Source: Clostridia bacterium
GTDB taxonomy: Bacteria; Bacillota; Clostridia; Christensenellales; CAG-314
Direction of reading: 5' to 3'
Length of the DNA: 63,279 bases
NCBI GenBank assembly: GCA_900769665.1
Contig: CAAGHL010000072.1
Span: 1-63,279, forward strand
Position numbers and translations under genes: made by a program. Under the pieces are notes generated by a model. It saw only the letters and a list, made by a program, of their open reading frames with translations, made no database searches and had not been told where the DNA came from. Of the stretch, positions 8,593 through 18,995 are shown one piece after another (the first letter of the stretch is position 1; each line of letters opens with the position of its first letter).

Positions 8593-9480
8593 ATGAATAA
8601 ACTCGGTAAACAACTAAAATCCACCAATTGGGTACACATAGTAATACTTTGCGTGTTAGTGCTGTACGCATTACTTTTGCTTGTGCCTGCCGTGTGGACG
8701 ATCATGTCGTCATTTAAGTCGGTAGACGAGTGGGACTGGGACAATAACTACTTCGGTTTTCCCAAAGAGTTCAGCTTCGACAACTACGTTGCGGCATATA
8801 AGTACTTCAACGTGCGCACCGAAAGCGACGGCAGGCAAGTGTTTATGCCCGAACAGTTTTTGTACTCGTTGTTGTACGCAGGCGGTTGCGCTCTTGCGGC
8901 AACACTTACGCCGTGCATCGTGGCTTATGCCGTGGCAAGACTAAACAATAGATTCGGCAAAGTAATTTATACAATCGTAATCATTGCAATGGCGTTGCCC
9001 ATTGTAGGCAGTTTGCCAAGCGAAATACAAATGGCAAAAGCGACGGGTTTGTACGGACACATCTGGGGACAGTGGATAATGAAGATGAACTTCCTCGGAG
9101 TGTACTTCCTCGTGTTTCATGCGCAGTTTAAGGCAATACCTATGGACTACACCGAAGCGGCGCAAATCGACGGCGCAAGCAATTTTGCCATCATGACCAA
9201 CGTAATAATGCCTCTTGCATGGGGTACGATGTCGGCTGTATTGTTACTCAACTTCATCACCTATTGGAATGACTACCAAATCCCGATGATTTACATCAAG
9301 GACTACCCTGTGCTTGCTTACGGTATGTTCAGTTTCTACCAAAGCACCGAAACGGCAATACAGTCGGTACCCGTCAAACTTGCGGGAATTTTGCTTATGG
9401 CAATACCCATAATAATCATGTTTGCCGTATTCAACAAAAAGCTGATGGTCAACCTGTCCGTCGGCGGAATTAAGGGCTGA
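8593..9480 (+). CDS. Sugar ABC transporter permease, MalG type (locus A)
   Basis: A 295-residue permease of the MalG branch: long first helix, the periplasm-side YAGGCALAAT segment, and the EAA loop EAAQIDGASNFAIMTNVIMP. It ends in the family-typical KLMVNLSVGGIKG. GGGGAGTAGG just upstream of 8593 sets the start. Forms the heterodimeric channel with the preceding gene. Closely related to the locus B permease at 48669. Confidence 0.93.
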   Translation: MNKLGKQLKSTNWVHIVILCVLVLYALLLLVPAVWTIMSSFKSVDEWDWDNNYFGFPKEFSFDNYVAAYKYFNVRTESDGRQVFMPEQFLYSLLYAGGCALAATLTPCIVAYAVARLNNRFGKVIYTIVIIAMALPIVGSLPSEIQMAKATGLYGHIWGQWIMKMNFLGVYFLVFHAQFKAIPMDYTEAAQIDGASNFAIMTNVIMPLAWGTMSAVLLLNFITYWNDYQIPMIYIKDYPVLAYGMFSFYQSTETAIQSVPVKLAGILLMAIPIIIMFAVFNKKLMVNLSVGGIKG

Positions 9481-9494
9481 CAACGGAGATAACT

Positions 9495-12400
9495 ATGACA
9501 AAAAATACAAAAATAATTGCCATTGCGCTTGCTGTTTTAATGCTCGCTTCGGCGACGGTGCTGTGCATGTTTGCCTTTGCCGAAAATCAAGCGACTTTGC
9601 CCGAAAAGGTATTTGTAGGCGACTCGGTAACTATTCCCGACAAAACGCTTACAAACGGCGGCGAAAGTAAAGCGGCAACGGTGACGGTAACCATGCCCGA
9701 CGGCGGACTGTTTGGCGGCAACAAAATTGTGGCAAGTCAAGCCGGTAAGTATCTCGTTACGTACAGCGCGACAATAAGCGGAAAAACGGTGACGGAACAA
9801 ACCTCTTTTGTGGCTTTGCGTCGTCCCGAAAATATGTTTGTCGCTAATAAATATGCAACTGCGGAAACAGGAAATTTTACAGCAGGCGAATTTAGCTACA
9901 ACGGCGTGTTGCTTACGATGAAAAACAACGCCGAAGTTACATTTGACAAAGTAATAGACGTAGCCGACTTTACGCGAGCCGACGAGTTTCTCGACTTTAT
10001 GGTTGTACCGTCTGCGGAAGGCAAAAACGACTTTGCAGAGCTGGTAATCACACTGACCGATGCGGAAAATTCCGCTAACGTAGTTAAAATTTCCGTCAAA
10101 GACGGCGGTGCGGAAAACCTTAACGGGCGCGGAAGTTACCTCAAAATAGGCGCTAACAATCAACCGATAGGCGGCTACGAATACTTTTGGGATTGGGTAA
10201 ACAATATCCCCGGTGAAACAAAATTCAACACTTTCTTTAAGTTCGGTACGCCTACTTGGATGAGTTTTCGCGGAATCAAGGACAGCGACAACGACGGTTA
10301 CTATTCGATGAATCTCGGACTCGACTACGCCGACAAAGCGTTTTATGTGTCACGCTACTGGGGGCACGATTACACCGTCAAGGTGTGTGACCTCGACGAT
10401 GTGGCTTTGTACGGATCTGATGTGTGGAAAGGCTTTACAAGCGGAAAAATGAAGGTTAGTTTTTCCGTTAGCGGTTTGACCTCGGCAAGTGCAAAAGTTC
10501 TTGTCGGTAAGGTTTGCGGCTTCGACCTTTCCGTGGAAATGTACGAAGATACGACGGCTCCGCAAATTGTGCTTGACAACAATGCGAGTAAGCCTCCCCG
10601 TTCGGTGGTTGGAGCAACGTACAAGGTTTTTGACGCTGTCGCATTGGATGACTTCGACGATAATATCGCCGTCCAAACCGCAGTAAAATACGTCTACAAC
10701 GGTGCGGAATACAACGTAAATATCGTTGACGGCAAGTTTGCAACTAACTACCAAGGTAAATATGTCGTATCCTACGTGGCAACCGATCGTAGCGGTAATA
10801 TGTCAACTAAACAAACGGAGGTGTACTGCGACATAGTCAAGCCCGACGTAACCATTGACGTTCCGCAAACGGACGTTACCTCTGGATTGTTTGAAAAGGT
10901 TTCAGTTGCCGATGCAAAATCGGCCAAGGTCAACGGAGAAGGCGTATTTAATATATCGGCACAACTTATTGCGCCCGACGGCAAACAAGTACGGATAGAG
11001 GACAATGCTTTTGTCCCCGACCAAACGGGCAAGTATTTGCTTACCTACACGGCTACCGACTACGTAGGCAATGCCTACACAAGGCAGTTTGCTATTACTG
11101 TAGAACCTCTTACAAAGCCTGTGTTTGTAACAAAGCCTTATTTGCCCGTGGCGTTTATTTGCGGTTTCGACTATGATTTGCCTACGGCACAAGCGTACGA
11201 AGGTAACGGCACGGCGATTTTGGCAAAAATCTATGTCGACAATATCGAAGTAAACGGAACTTTTACGCCTAACGAAACGCAAACGGCTAACGGACAGGTG
11301 GAAATCAAGTATGTAGCTCGTGGCGTGAGCGGAATTGCCGAGTACATTGCTACTGTCAAGACGGTTAAGCCGATAGTGGAGCAAGGTGATGCTGTTTACA
11401 TCGATCAATCGGCGTACTTCGTTACAAGCAATGCAACGGCAACTATGGAAAAGGACTTTGTTTCGGTTGCGTTCGGAAAGGACGGTAGGTTTACTTTTGC
11501 AAACAAACTAAACGCTCGCGCGGCAAGCATAACTTTCGTGTGTGCCGACAAAACATTTGACAGTGTGCAAGTGGTACTGTCCGACAGTACCGATGTAAAC
11601 AAAGTAGTCACCGTTACCGTCACCTATGTCGACGGAAAGTACTATGTGACATTTTCCCATGACGGCAACATGTACAATCTCGGTCAAAAGGGCGAAAGTA
11701 TAGGTATTACGTACAACAACGACACCTATTCCGTCGGCGGTGTAGACAATGCCGTTTGCGGTAAGATTGCCTATTACGACAACGGCAACGTGTTTGAAGG
11801 CTTCGGCGACGCGGTATATATCGGCGTGGCATGCAACACGCAAAGCGGTGCGACGTTAGACTTTACAAATATTGTCAACCAAACGTTAGGGCATCGTTCC
11901 GCGGCAGGAGTAATCGGCTCAACCGACCTTATTGCGCCGCAAATTGTTGCTGAAGACGATACGAACAGCAACTACAACATCGGTGATACCGCAACAATCC
12001 CGGCGGTAAAGGCATTTGACGTACTTAACCCGATTCAATCGGTAAAGGTAACTGTGGTTGCACCCGACGGAACGCGCATACTGAACAACGTCGACGGTAC
12101 GACGGAACACTCAATCAAGTTGGACCTATACGGTACGTACGCGGTAACTTACACTGCAACGGACGCTTTCGGCAAACGCGCGCCGTACTACAAAACAATT
12201 TTCGTCAAGGAAACCGAATCGCCAAAACTTGAAGTAAACACAAAGAAAATTAAGAAAACTTACAAAGTCGGCGACAAAATAGAAATTCCTTCTTACACAG
12301 TGTCGGACAACAGCGGTAGCTACAACCTCGACGTAATGCTGATTTACCCCGACAATTACATCGTGTATCTGTTAAACGACAACAGCGGCGAAATCACGTA

Positions 12401-12557
12401 TTGCCTAAAAGGCGAAAATACGAAATTGCCTAACGGCTTGCTTGTCAATGAAAAAACTTTCAAGCTTAACAAGTCGGGCGTGTACACATTGCGGTTCTTC
12501 GCCTACGACGAGTTTTACAATTGCGTTACGGTAGACGTAACCATTGTTGTGGAGTGA
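9495..12557 (+). CDS. Giant secreted Ig-like / jelly-roll protein (locus A)
   Basis: A 1020-residue secreted protein of unknown function. The signal peptide ends near AFA (about residue 29); there is no lipobox, LPXTG or C-terminal membrane helix, so how it stays on the cell is unclear. The order of visible parts is: short beta domain (30-110), beta-rich domain resembling a lectin-like jelly roll (about 115-350), three Ig-like repeats with the recurring YVATDRSGN / YTATDYVGN type motif (about 350-620), a second jelly-roll-like part (about 630-800) and two more Ig-like repeats ending in VVE. The 966-residue protein at 49550 has the same architecture and the same place after two permeases. It probably binds polysaccharide for the importer. 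GGAG before 9495 supports the start. Confidence 0.8.
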   Translation: MTKNTKIIAIALAVLMLASATVLCMFAFAENQATLPEKVFVGDSVTIPDKTLTNGGESKAATVTVTMPDGGLFGGNKIVASQAGKYLVTYSATISGKTVTEQTSFVALRRPENMFVANKYATAETGNFTAGEFSYNGVLLTMKNNAEVTFDKVIDVADFTRADEFLDFMVVPSAEGKNDFAELVITLTDAENSANVVKISVKDGGAENLNGRGSYLKIGANNQPIGGYEYFWDWVNNIPGETKFNTFFKFGTPTWMSFRGIKDSDNDGYYSMNLGLDYADKAFYVSRYWGHDYTVKVCDLDDVALYGSDVWKGFTSGKMKVSFSVSGLTSASAKVLVGKVCGFDLSVEMYEDTTAPQIVLDNNASKPPRSVVGATYKVFDAVALDDFDDNIAVQTAVKYVYNGAEYNVNIVDGKFATNYQGKYVVSYVATDRSGNMSTKQTEVYCDIVKPDVTIDVPQTDVTSGLFEKVSVADAKSAKVNGEGVFNISAQLIAPDGKQVRIEDNAFVPDQTGKYLLTYTATDYVGNAYTRQFAITVEPLTKPVFVTKPYLPVAFICGFDYDLPTAQAYEGNGTAILAKIYVDNIEVNGTFTPNETQTANGQVEIKYVARGVSGIAEYIATVKTVKPIVEQGDAVYIDQSAYFVTSNATATMEKDFVSVAFGKDGRFTFANKLNARAASITFVCADKTFDSVQVVLSDSTDVNKVVTVTVTYVDGKYYVTFSHDGNMYNLGQKGESIGITYNNDTYSVGGVDNAVCGKIAYYDNGNVFEGFGDAVYIGVACNTQSGATLDFTNIVNQTLGHRSAAGVIGSTDLIAPQIVAEDDTNSNYNIGDTATIPAVKAFDVLNPIQSVKVTVVAPDGTRILNNVDGTTEHSIKLDLYGTYAVTYTATDAFGKRAPYYKTIFVKETESPKLEVNTKKIKKTYKVGDKIEIPSYTVSDNSGSYNLDVMLIYPDNYIVYLLNDNSGEITYCLKGENTKLPNGLLVNEKTFKLNKSGVYTLRFFAYDEFYNCVTVDVTIVVE

Positions 12558-12565
12558 GGTGGCAT

Positions 12566-14461
12566 ATGAAAAATTTAACAAAAGTCATCTCTTTGCTACT
12601 GTGTGCGGTTATGTTGTTTGCGCTTGCCGCCTGCAACAAAAACGACAACCCGACGGACAACAAACCGGACAAAACGATTTACAACCTTGTGCAAAGCGGC
12701 GTAAGCGAGTACAAAATCGTAGTGGCGGCTACGGCAACGGACAACGAACGGTTTGCCGCCAATGAACTGTCAAACTTCCTTAACCTTGCAACGGGTGCGG
12801 AATTGGAAATCGTAACCGACGAGGAATACACGTCATCCGACGCAATAATCAGTATAGGCAATACCAAGCAAGCGCAATCCGCAAATGCGGTAAGCGAACA
12901 AAACCTTGCAACATCGTCGTTCGTATTGAAAACTGTCGGCAACAGTTTGTACGTTACCGCCGACAAGAACGGTGACGGCGAAGCGTGCCTTTACGGTGTT
13001 TATCAAATCTTGCAAGACGCGGTCAACTTCCGTGTGTATGCCGCCGACGAAATCGGCTACGACACCGACAAGGACACGATTCCTTTGTACAAGTACGACA
13101 AGGTGTACAAGCCGACGTTTGATCAAAGGGAACTCGGATATGCGTCCATTGCCAACGACGAAACGTACAAAAAGCGCATGCGCCTTGTGTGGCACGACAC
13201 CGATGTTCGTTGGACGTTACACGGGCATACGCAAGCCAGCCACTTTGTCAATCCTAATTTTAGCGACACTTTGCATGCCGAACACGAAGGTATGACTTAC
13301 GGACAGGCACATTCCGATTGGTTTGACGGCGGTCAGCTTTGTTGGAGTGCCGGCGCGGAAATGGAACAAGTCGCCGCCCAAAAGTTGATTTGGTACATCG
13401 AAAACTATCCGCAAGGCGAGTATATCATGCTCGGCCAAATGGACAACACGGATTATTGCAGTTGCGACAGATGTAAGAAAAAAATGGCGGAACTCGGCAT
13501 CAATCCTGCCGGTATGCAGATTTTGTTCTTGAACAACGTAATCAAAATTGCCGAGCAGTGGCGTATGGAGAATCGTCCCGAACAAGACGTCAAATACGTT
13601 ACGTTTGCTTACAACGGTACGTTGCAACCGCCGGTTAAAAAGGACGGAAACGGCAACCTCGTTGCGATAAACGACCAAGTAAAACCGCACGATAAGTTGT
13701 ACATCTACTTTACTCCTATCGAAACGGACTTTGCCGTCGATCTGTCTAACCAACGCAACTTGTCTGTTATGGAAGCGTTAAACGGTTGGAACGCTCTTGC
13801 CGGCGGCAGGATAATGGTGTACATCTACGACATCAATTTCCGTAACTACTTTATCAACTTCAACAACTTCGGCACGGTGGAAAGCATGTATCGCGACTAC
13901 CTTGACAATGGTGTGTACTACATGTATTCGCAAGGTCCCATTGATACTTGCGTGCCTTGCTTCCAAGAAATGCGCGTGTTTGTCGAGGCTCAGCTGATGT
14001 GGGACATCGACCAAGGCTACGACAACCTTGTCAACGAGTTTATGCAAGCCTACTATCGTGACGCCGCATCTGCCGTAAGAAAGTTTTACGACCTTATTCG
14101 CAATCGTTACGCGCGTTACTATGCCGTAGACGACACGAGCTTGGGTGGTGGAATTTACGACTCTATCGGCAACAGCGACATTTGGACTGAAAGTCTTGTA
14201 AACGCTCTCGGCGACGCTCTCGACGATGCACTTTCGGCAGTGGAAAAGTACAAAGCGACGGATAAAGAACTGTACAATAAGTTGCATGACAGGATTATGA
14301 AGGAATACCTTTCGGTAATCTTTTTGAAACTCAGTTACTACCAAGCAAGTTACACTTCTGCACAAATTGCCGAGATGAAGGCAAACTTCAAGTATTACAC
14401 AACGTATTTCCAAATTACCAACTATGCGGAAAACGACAGTTTGGAGGGACTATTTGACTGA
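12566..14461 (+). CDS. DUF4838 lipoprotein (locus A, first copy)
   Basis: A 631-residue surface lipoprotein with Cys23 in the lipobox LAAC. After a short linker, residues about 45-150 resemble the N-terminal domain found before GH20 and GH67 barrels (FAANELSNFLNLATGAELE). The rest matches the DUF4838 barrel-like region: GQMDNTDYCSCDRC with the CxCxxC cluster at Cys298, Cys300 and Cys303, and FAYNGTLQPP. DUF4838 is expected to be glycosidase-like or glycan-binding, but no activity can be assigned from sequence. GAGGTGG sets the ATG at 12566, 8 bases after the preceding stop; it overlaps the next gene by one base (TGATG). Confidence 0.85.
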   Translation: MKNLTKVISLLLCAVMLFALAACNKNDNPTDNKPDKTIYNLVQSGVSEYKIVVAATATDNERFAANELSNFLNLATGAELEIVTDEEYTSSDAIISIGNTKQAQSANAVSEQNLATSSFVLKTVGNSLYVTADKNGDGEACLYGVYQILQDAVNFRVYAADEIGYDTDKDTIPLYKYDKVYKPTFDQRELGYASIANDETYKKRMRLVWHDTDVRWTLHGHTQASHFVNPNFSDTLHAEHEGMTYGQAHSDWFDGGQLCWSAGAEMEQVAAQKLIWYIENYPQGEYIMLGQMDNTDYCSCDRCKKKMAELGINPAGMQILFLNNVIKIAEQWRMENRPEQDVKYVTFAYNGTLQPPVKKDGNGNLVAINDQVKPHDKLYIYFTPIETDFAVDLSNQRNLSVMEALNGWNALAGGRIMVYIYDINFRNYFINFNNFGTVESMYRDYLDNGVYYMYSQGPIDTCVPCFQEMRVFVEAQLMWDIDQGYDNLVNEFMQAYYRDAASAVRKFYDLIRNRYARYYAVDDTSLGGGIYDSIGNSDIWTESLVNALGDALDDALSAVEKYKATDKELYNKLHDRIMKEYLSVIFLKLSYYQASYTSAQIAEMKANFKYYTTYFQITNYAENDSLEGLFD

Positions 14462-16620
14462 TGACTAAACGAAAAATCATTGTGTTGATTGCCTGTTTTG
14501 TTGTTTTGGCAGTTTGTTTGGTCGGATGCAACAAGGGCGAAAAGGAAACTCAACTGAAATTTGAAACAAACAAAATAACTCTTGACATCGGACAAACGGT
14601 GCAGCTTGCGCCGACCTACCCCAAGGATTACTCCGAATCCCAATGGACAAGTCGCAATGAGTCAGTTGCAACGGTAGACAACAAAGGCAATGTTACTGCG
14701 GTAGCGACGGGCAGTGCGGTAATCAAGCTGACCGTCACGGTAGGCGAACAAACGCAAAGCGCGCTTTGCCAAGTGACTGTTGCCGAAAAAGGTGCCGAAG
14801 CCATCGGGCAAATAGTGGTGTCCGACAACAGCGTGAAAATGTTTGCAGGTGAAACCTATACCGTACAAGCCTACTTGCAGTTTGGCGGTAAACGTGTTAC
14901 GGACGTACAATGGACATCGAGCGACAGTAACGTTTGCACTGTGAGCGGCGGTGTAATTACGGGTGTTGCGCAAGGCACGGCAACGATCAATGCTAATTGC
15001 ACTTACGGCGGAATTAAATACACTGCGGATATTGTCGTTACCGTTGACTCAAAACAGCAAACGCTTTCGTTTGATTTGAAAAACGATTACGTAGTCAAGG
15101 GAGAAAGTACGGAACTCAACGTGTATCTTGTAAAAGACGGCAAGGTAACCAAAGTGGACAATGCCGAGGTTACTTACTCCGTGGACAGTGACATTGCGAC
15201 AATCAGCGGCAACGTCCTTACAGGTGTAGGCCTCGGCAAAGTGACTTTGACGGCTACAACGACAACAGAAACGGGACAAACATCCGCAACGGTGAAACTT
15301 GACGTATTGCGTTACTGTACGGTGGAATACATTGTCGAAGGTAACGTTGTCGCAAATGAACAAGTCCTCAACTCAAAGTGCGCAACTACCGGTGTTAAAG
15401 CACCGTTAATGGACGGTTACGTGTTTAAGGAATGGACGCTTGACGGCGAGTCGTTTACCGATGACAGCGTTGTGGAAGACGACATTGCAGTGTACGCAAG
15501 TTGGTACAAAGTCGCAAGTGCAAACGGGCAATATGTTACCGACACGACACTTCGCAAGTATTTGGACAACATCGGTTTTGTGCACGACGGTAGTGGCGAA
15601 CAAGTAATGGACGACGGCTCATTTAAGGTAAACATGCAAAAGGACGGCGTGTACAACTACTCCGTCACAATCCCGTCGTTTGACTTTGTTCGTCAAGGCG
15701 TAACGCAGTTCAGTCTTGCGGTAAACTACTCGCCGTGGACGGTTACGCTTGGCGATACGCAACTCGTTGTAACTTCCACAAATGCCGATGGCCACAGCGT
15801 GTACGACTTTGTGGTATACGCAACGTCGGACGGTGGCGCAAAACTGACAAACGGCAACGTCACGGTGCAACTTACGCAAGCGCAGGCAAACGGGACAGAA
15901 GGCATTACCTTCGCGTTTGTTCGCCCGGCAGGCAGTACCTATGCCCAATGTGTGGTAAGTCCGATGGCACTGCGCACCTATGACTACAAGGCATTGTTGT
16001 CGGACAAGGCAGCGTTGCTTGCCAAGATGACTGCCGACAGCGACAAAAACGAGTATTTCGGTTACTACGTGAGCTACTTCGATTCGCTTGCGGTTTGTAC
16101 GCCTTACGAGCGACAAAATATGGCGATTCCCGACGGAATAATGCATGCCAAGCAATTGTTGTCGGGCAAGTTTACGCTGGTAGACTTCACCGATAATAAA
16201 CATGGCGTTACGGCAAACAAAGCCGACGGCACGACGGTGTACTCCGTCAATTGCAAATCCGCCGAGCTGGAAATAGATCCGAGCGGCACAAGCGGATTGT
16301 ATACGGTATATTTGCCAAAGGTAAACTATCTGTTGTTCAAGTCTGTCAGTTTTACGTACAAGACTTCCGACAGTTACTGCGGTATCGGTTTCGAGCAAGG
16401 CAAATTGATTGCTAACGACAGCGGTATTTTGCAAGGGACAATTACGATAACCGTAACCGACGGCGTTGCAACGGCGGTAATACATGACGACATATTGGGC
16501 GCGGACGTAAGTATCGTGCTGTCACAAGACGCGGCAAATGGCACAACGCAAATGCAGTTGTTGTACGACGCGGCGCTTTACCGCAAACTGACAATAAGTA
16601 ACATTACCGTCGAAATGTAG
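14461..16620 (+). CDS. Big_2 / InlB-repeat lipoprotein with two unclassified beta modules
   Basis: A 719-residue lipoprotein (lipobox LVGC, Cys23). Three Big_2 Ig-like domains (about 30-285) are recognised by W(T/R)S-xES/SN-VA/C-TV and GxATIxxxxT patterns. An InlB-type repeat follows (about 285-347, with GYVFKEWTLDGE and YASWYK). The C-terminal half has two copies of a roughly 105-residue beta-rich module (about 396-505 and 613-719), each starting with Y-x-IP/LP-xxxF/NY. The same module is found in the next two lipoproteins. It probably displays a carbohydrate-binding end away from the membrane. The start codon overlaps the previous stop by one base. Confidence 0.8.
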   Translation: MTKRKIIVLIACFVVLAVCLVGCNKGEKETQLKFETNKITLDIGQTVQLAPTYPKDYSESQWTSRNESVATVDNKGNVTAVATGSAVIKLTVTVGEQTQSALCQVTVAEKGAEAIGQIVVSDNSVKMFAGETYTVQAYLQFGGKRVTDVQWTSSDSNVCTVSGGVITGVAQGTATINANCTYGGIKYTADIVVTVDSKQQTLSFDLKNDYVVKGESTELNVYLVKDGKVTKVDNAEVTYSVDSDIATISGNVLTGVGLGKVTLTATTTTETGQTSATVKLDVLRYCTVEYIVEGNVVANEQVLNSKCATTGVKAPLMDGYVFKEWTLDGESFTDDSVVEDDIAVYASWYKVASANGQYVTDTTLRKYLDNIGFVHDGSGEQVMDDGSFKVNMQKDGVYNYSVTIPSFDFVRQGVTQFSLAVNYSPWTVTLGDTQLVVTSTNADGHSVYDFVVYATSDGGAKLTNGNVTVQLTQAQANGTEGITFAFVRPAGSTYAQCVVSPMALRTYDYKALLSDKAALLAKMTADSDKNEYFGYYVSYFDSLAVCTPYERQNMAIPDGIMHAKQLLSGKFTLVDFTDNKHGVTANKADGTTVYSVNCKSAELEIDPSGTSGLYTVYLPKVNYLLFKSVSFTYKTSDSYCGIGFEQGKLIANDSGILQGTITITVTDGVATAVIHDDILGADVSIVLSQDAANGTTQMQLLYDAALYRKLTISNITVEM

Positions 16621-16652
16621 TTGCGGTTTACAAATATAGTAAACAATTGCAA
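16621..16652 (+). other. Intercistronic hairpin
   Basis: TTGC-GTTTAC pairs with GTAAAC-GCAA around an AT loop directly after the stop codon of the Big_2/InlB lipoprotein. No U-tract follows; an mRNA-stabilising or processing role is a guess. Confidence 0.4.
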
Positions 16653-16706
16653 AACAAGTAAATAACCACGCTGTTTGTGGTAAAAAAATATAAGGAGAAC
16701 AAAAAA

Positions 16707-18893
16707 ATGAAACAACGCAAATTGTTGGTAGTGCTTCTCGCGCTTGTCATGGTGTTGTGTGTTGCTTCCGTTACTGCTTGCGTGACGGAAGAAAAGCAAG
16801 CAACTGCAACAGCCGTAAAGGTAGACATCGGCAAACTCGGCACACTCCAAGCAGGAGCTACGCTTGACGTAAGCAAAATCAAAATTACGGTCAGCTACTC
16901 CGACAACACACAAAAGGACATCGCAGTTTCCGACGTCACGCTGACTCTTGACGGCAAAGCGTACAACAAAGAGCCGTTGACCGAGGGTGAACATACGATT
17001 AAGATTAGCTATGTTCCGTCGGACAACGCCGAACCTTTTACCGCTGAAGCAAAGATAAACGTAAGCCATGTACACAACTATGGCGAAGTACACAAGGGTA
17101 CACCCGCGACTTGCACGACGGCAGGTACCAAAGATTACTACGAGTGCGCTTGCGGCAAAAAGTTTGTCAAGGACGGCGACAACTACGTAGAAACAACCGA
17201 CTTGACTATTGCTGCAACGGGACACGACTTTGAACACGGTACCGAAGTGGAAGGTAGTCGCAAAGCCGCAACTTGCTCCGCAAAGGGCGAATACTTGGTA
17301 AAATGCGCAAACTGTGACGCAACTCAAAAAGTGGAATTAGAAATCGACGCAAATGCACATAACTTTGGCGATTGGACAAACGAAATTGCTGCAACGTGTA
17401 GTGCAACGGGTACTAAAGGTCACAAAGACTGCTCGATTTGTCAAAAGCATTTCGACAACGAAGGCAATGAAATTGTCGACCTGACAATCTCAATCAACGC
17501 CAACGCACACGATTTCGAAGGTCAACCGTATATTTGCGGTGAGGAAGGTCACTATCAACAATGCAAACTTAACGGCGAACATCACAGCGCAAAAGAAGCG
17601 CATACGGGTGGCACTGCGACATGTCAGGCTCTTGCTAAGTGCGACAAATGTAACGCCGAATACGGCTCGTTGGCAGACCACGTTTACGGCGACATCGTAC
17701 CTGCCAAGGACGCGACCATTGACGAAGCGGGCAACGTGGAATACAAGGACTGCAACGTTTGCAAAAAACATTTCGACAAGGACGGCAAAGAGATCGCAGA
17801 TGTGACCATTCCGAAGCTGGAAGCAGTTACGATCAAGTTTGTCGGTATCGAACGTGCGGACATCCGCATTGCCAAGGGTACGACAACAACAATCGAAGAA
17901 CCTGTTTTGGCTGACAATGTGTTTATCAATTGGACTGACGCCAAAGGTGAAGTGGTCGACGTGACGGCTGCGTTTAATGCGGACATTACGCTTACTGCCA
18001 ACTTTAAGGAAGGTTACAACTTCAAGAAGAACCACGCCAACGCTGCTGCAACCACGAGTAAAGCGGATGCGGAAGCAGGCACAGTGTCTGTAGACGGAAA
18101 TTTTGAAACGGGTATTCGCTACCAATTGCCGACAAATGGGGCATTGTACAACATCACGTTGCCTTGCGTAAACTACTCCAAGTTTTCGGTGGTGCTGTTC
18201 AAGTGGAAGTCTGCTGCTTGGACTCAAACGGGTATTGACGGCGCACGTAATCACTCGGGGAACGATCAAGAAGGTATCATCGAAGTCGTAAACGAAAACG
18301 GTACATACAGAATCATTTGGATGGATGCTGCAAATAAAGACATTTATTGGTCGAGAACGATTTCCGACAACGAAGTTATTAACGGCACGAAAGGACTTGC
18401 AATTATCGAAGCTAGTGCTCTTGCCGACGGTCGTTGGTTGGATATTGAAGTTTCTGCGGTATCACACGTTTACAATGACGGCGTTTTGCAACGCGTAGCC
18501 GTAAAAGACGGAAACGATATGTTCCGTGAAAGTTACGGTAGTTACGATCCTAACGGTAATAAAGGCAACTGGACTCTTGCGCTGCAAGCCATCGATTACA
18601 CAAAATATACCTCGGTAACATTCAATTGGAATTTCAGTAATCCTTGGGCTCGTATCGGACTTAATCGCGCGGATGAAATGTTTGATACGGGAACAGCCAT
18701 GAGTGGTACATTGGTCATTGCAAAAAATGCCGAAGGCAAGTATGTTGCAACATTGTCTAACGCGGCAGGAAACAGTTGTACGAAGGTTTTGGATGATGAA
18801 GTTGCAAGCGGCATGAAAGGACTTGTGCTTGTCTTTGGTTCGGATGAACCCTATAGAACGTTTGTGATTGATGCTATTCCGACGTTTGCATAA
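16707..18893 (+). CDS. Cys/His-repeat lipoprotein with two beta modules
   Basis: A 728-residue lipoprotein (lipobox VTAC, Cys25). After a short Ig-like part (about 30-115), residues about 120-370 hold tandem units of 40-50 residues. They share the pattern H(N/D)F ... ATC-x-A/S-x-G ... C-x-x-C-x-K-x-F, as in repeats common in surface proteins of gut Clostridia; the paired Cys suggest disulphide or metal-stapled knuckles. An InlB-like stretch follows (about 372-435), then two copies of the unclassified beta module (about 479-590 starting YNITLPCVNY, and 619-728 starting WTLALQAIDY). AAGGAG before 16707 sets the start rather than an ATG-like codon at 16677. Probably a spacer-plus-binding-domain surface protein. 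Confidence 0.78.
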   Translation: MKQRKLLVVLLALVMVLCVASVTACVTEEKQATATAVKVDIGKLGTLQAGATLDVSKIKITVSYSDNTQKDIAVSDVTLTLDGKAYNKEPLTEGEHTIKISYVPSDNAEPFTAEAKINVSHVHNYGEVHKGTPATCTTAGTKDYYECACGKKFVKDGDNYVETTDLTIAATGHDFEHGTEVEGSRKAATCSAKGEYLVKCANCDATQKVELEIDANAHNFGDWTNEIAATCSATGTKGHKDCSICQKHFDNEGNEIVDLTISINANAHDFEGQPYICGEEGHYQQCKLNGEHHSAKEAHTGGTATCQALAKCDKCNAEYGSLADHVYGDIVPAKDATIDEAGNVEYKDCNVCKKHFDKDGKEIADVTIPKLEAVTIKFVGIERADIRIAKGTTTTIEEPVLADNVFINWTDAKGEVVDVTAAFNADITLTANFKEGYNFKKNHANAAATTSKADAEAGTVSVDGNFETGIRYQLPTNGALYNITLPCVNYSKFSVVLFKWKSAAWTQTGIDGARNHSGNDQEGIIEVVNENGTYRIIWMDAANKDIYWSRTISDNEVINGTKGLAIIEASALADGRWLDIEVSAVSHVYNDGVLQRVAVKDGNDMFRESYGSYDPNGNKGNWTLALQAIDYTKYTSVTFNWNFSNPWARIGLNRADEMFDTGTAMSGTLVIAKNAEGKYVATLSNAAGNSCTKVLDDEVASGMKGLVLVFGSDEPYRTFVIDAIPTFA

Positions 18894-18903
18894 TTAGCTA
18901 TGT

Positions 18904-18935
18904 TTTACGGCAGTCGAGTGTTCGGCTGCCGTAAA
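18904..18935 (+). other. Strong hairpin without U-tract
   Basis: A 13-bp stem (TTTACGGCAGTCG at 18904-18916 with CGGCTGCCGTAAA at 18923-18935, one G-U pair) lies 10 bases after the Cys/His-repeat gene. No run of T follows, so it is more likely a partial terminator or message-end stabiliser than a full stop. Confidence 0.55.
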
Positions 18936-18967
18936 CAAATTAAAGCGTGCATGTTTTGCGCACAAAA

Positions 18968-18995
18968 TGCGGAACGTCTTTTGGAATGTTCCGCA
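18968..18995 (+). other. Second intercistronic hairpin
   Basis: TGCGGAAC (18968-18975) pairs perfectly with GTTCCGCA (18988-18995). With the stem at 18904 it makes the 18894-19085 gap the most structured one inside locus A; a T-run near 19050 is too far away to act with it. Confidence 0.5.
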
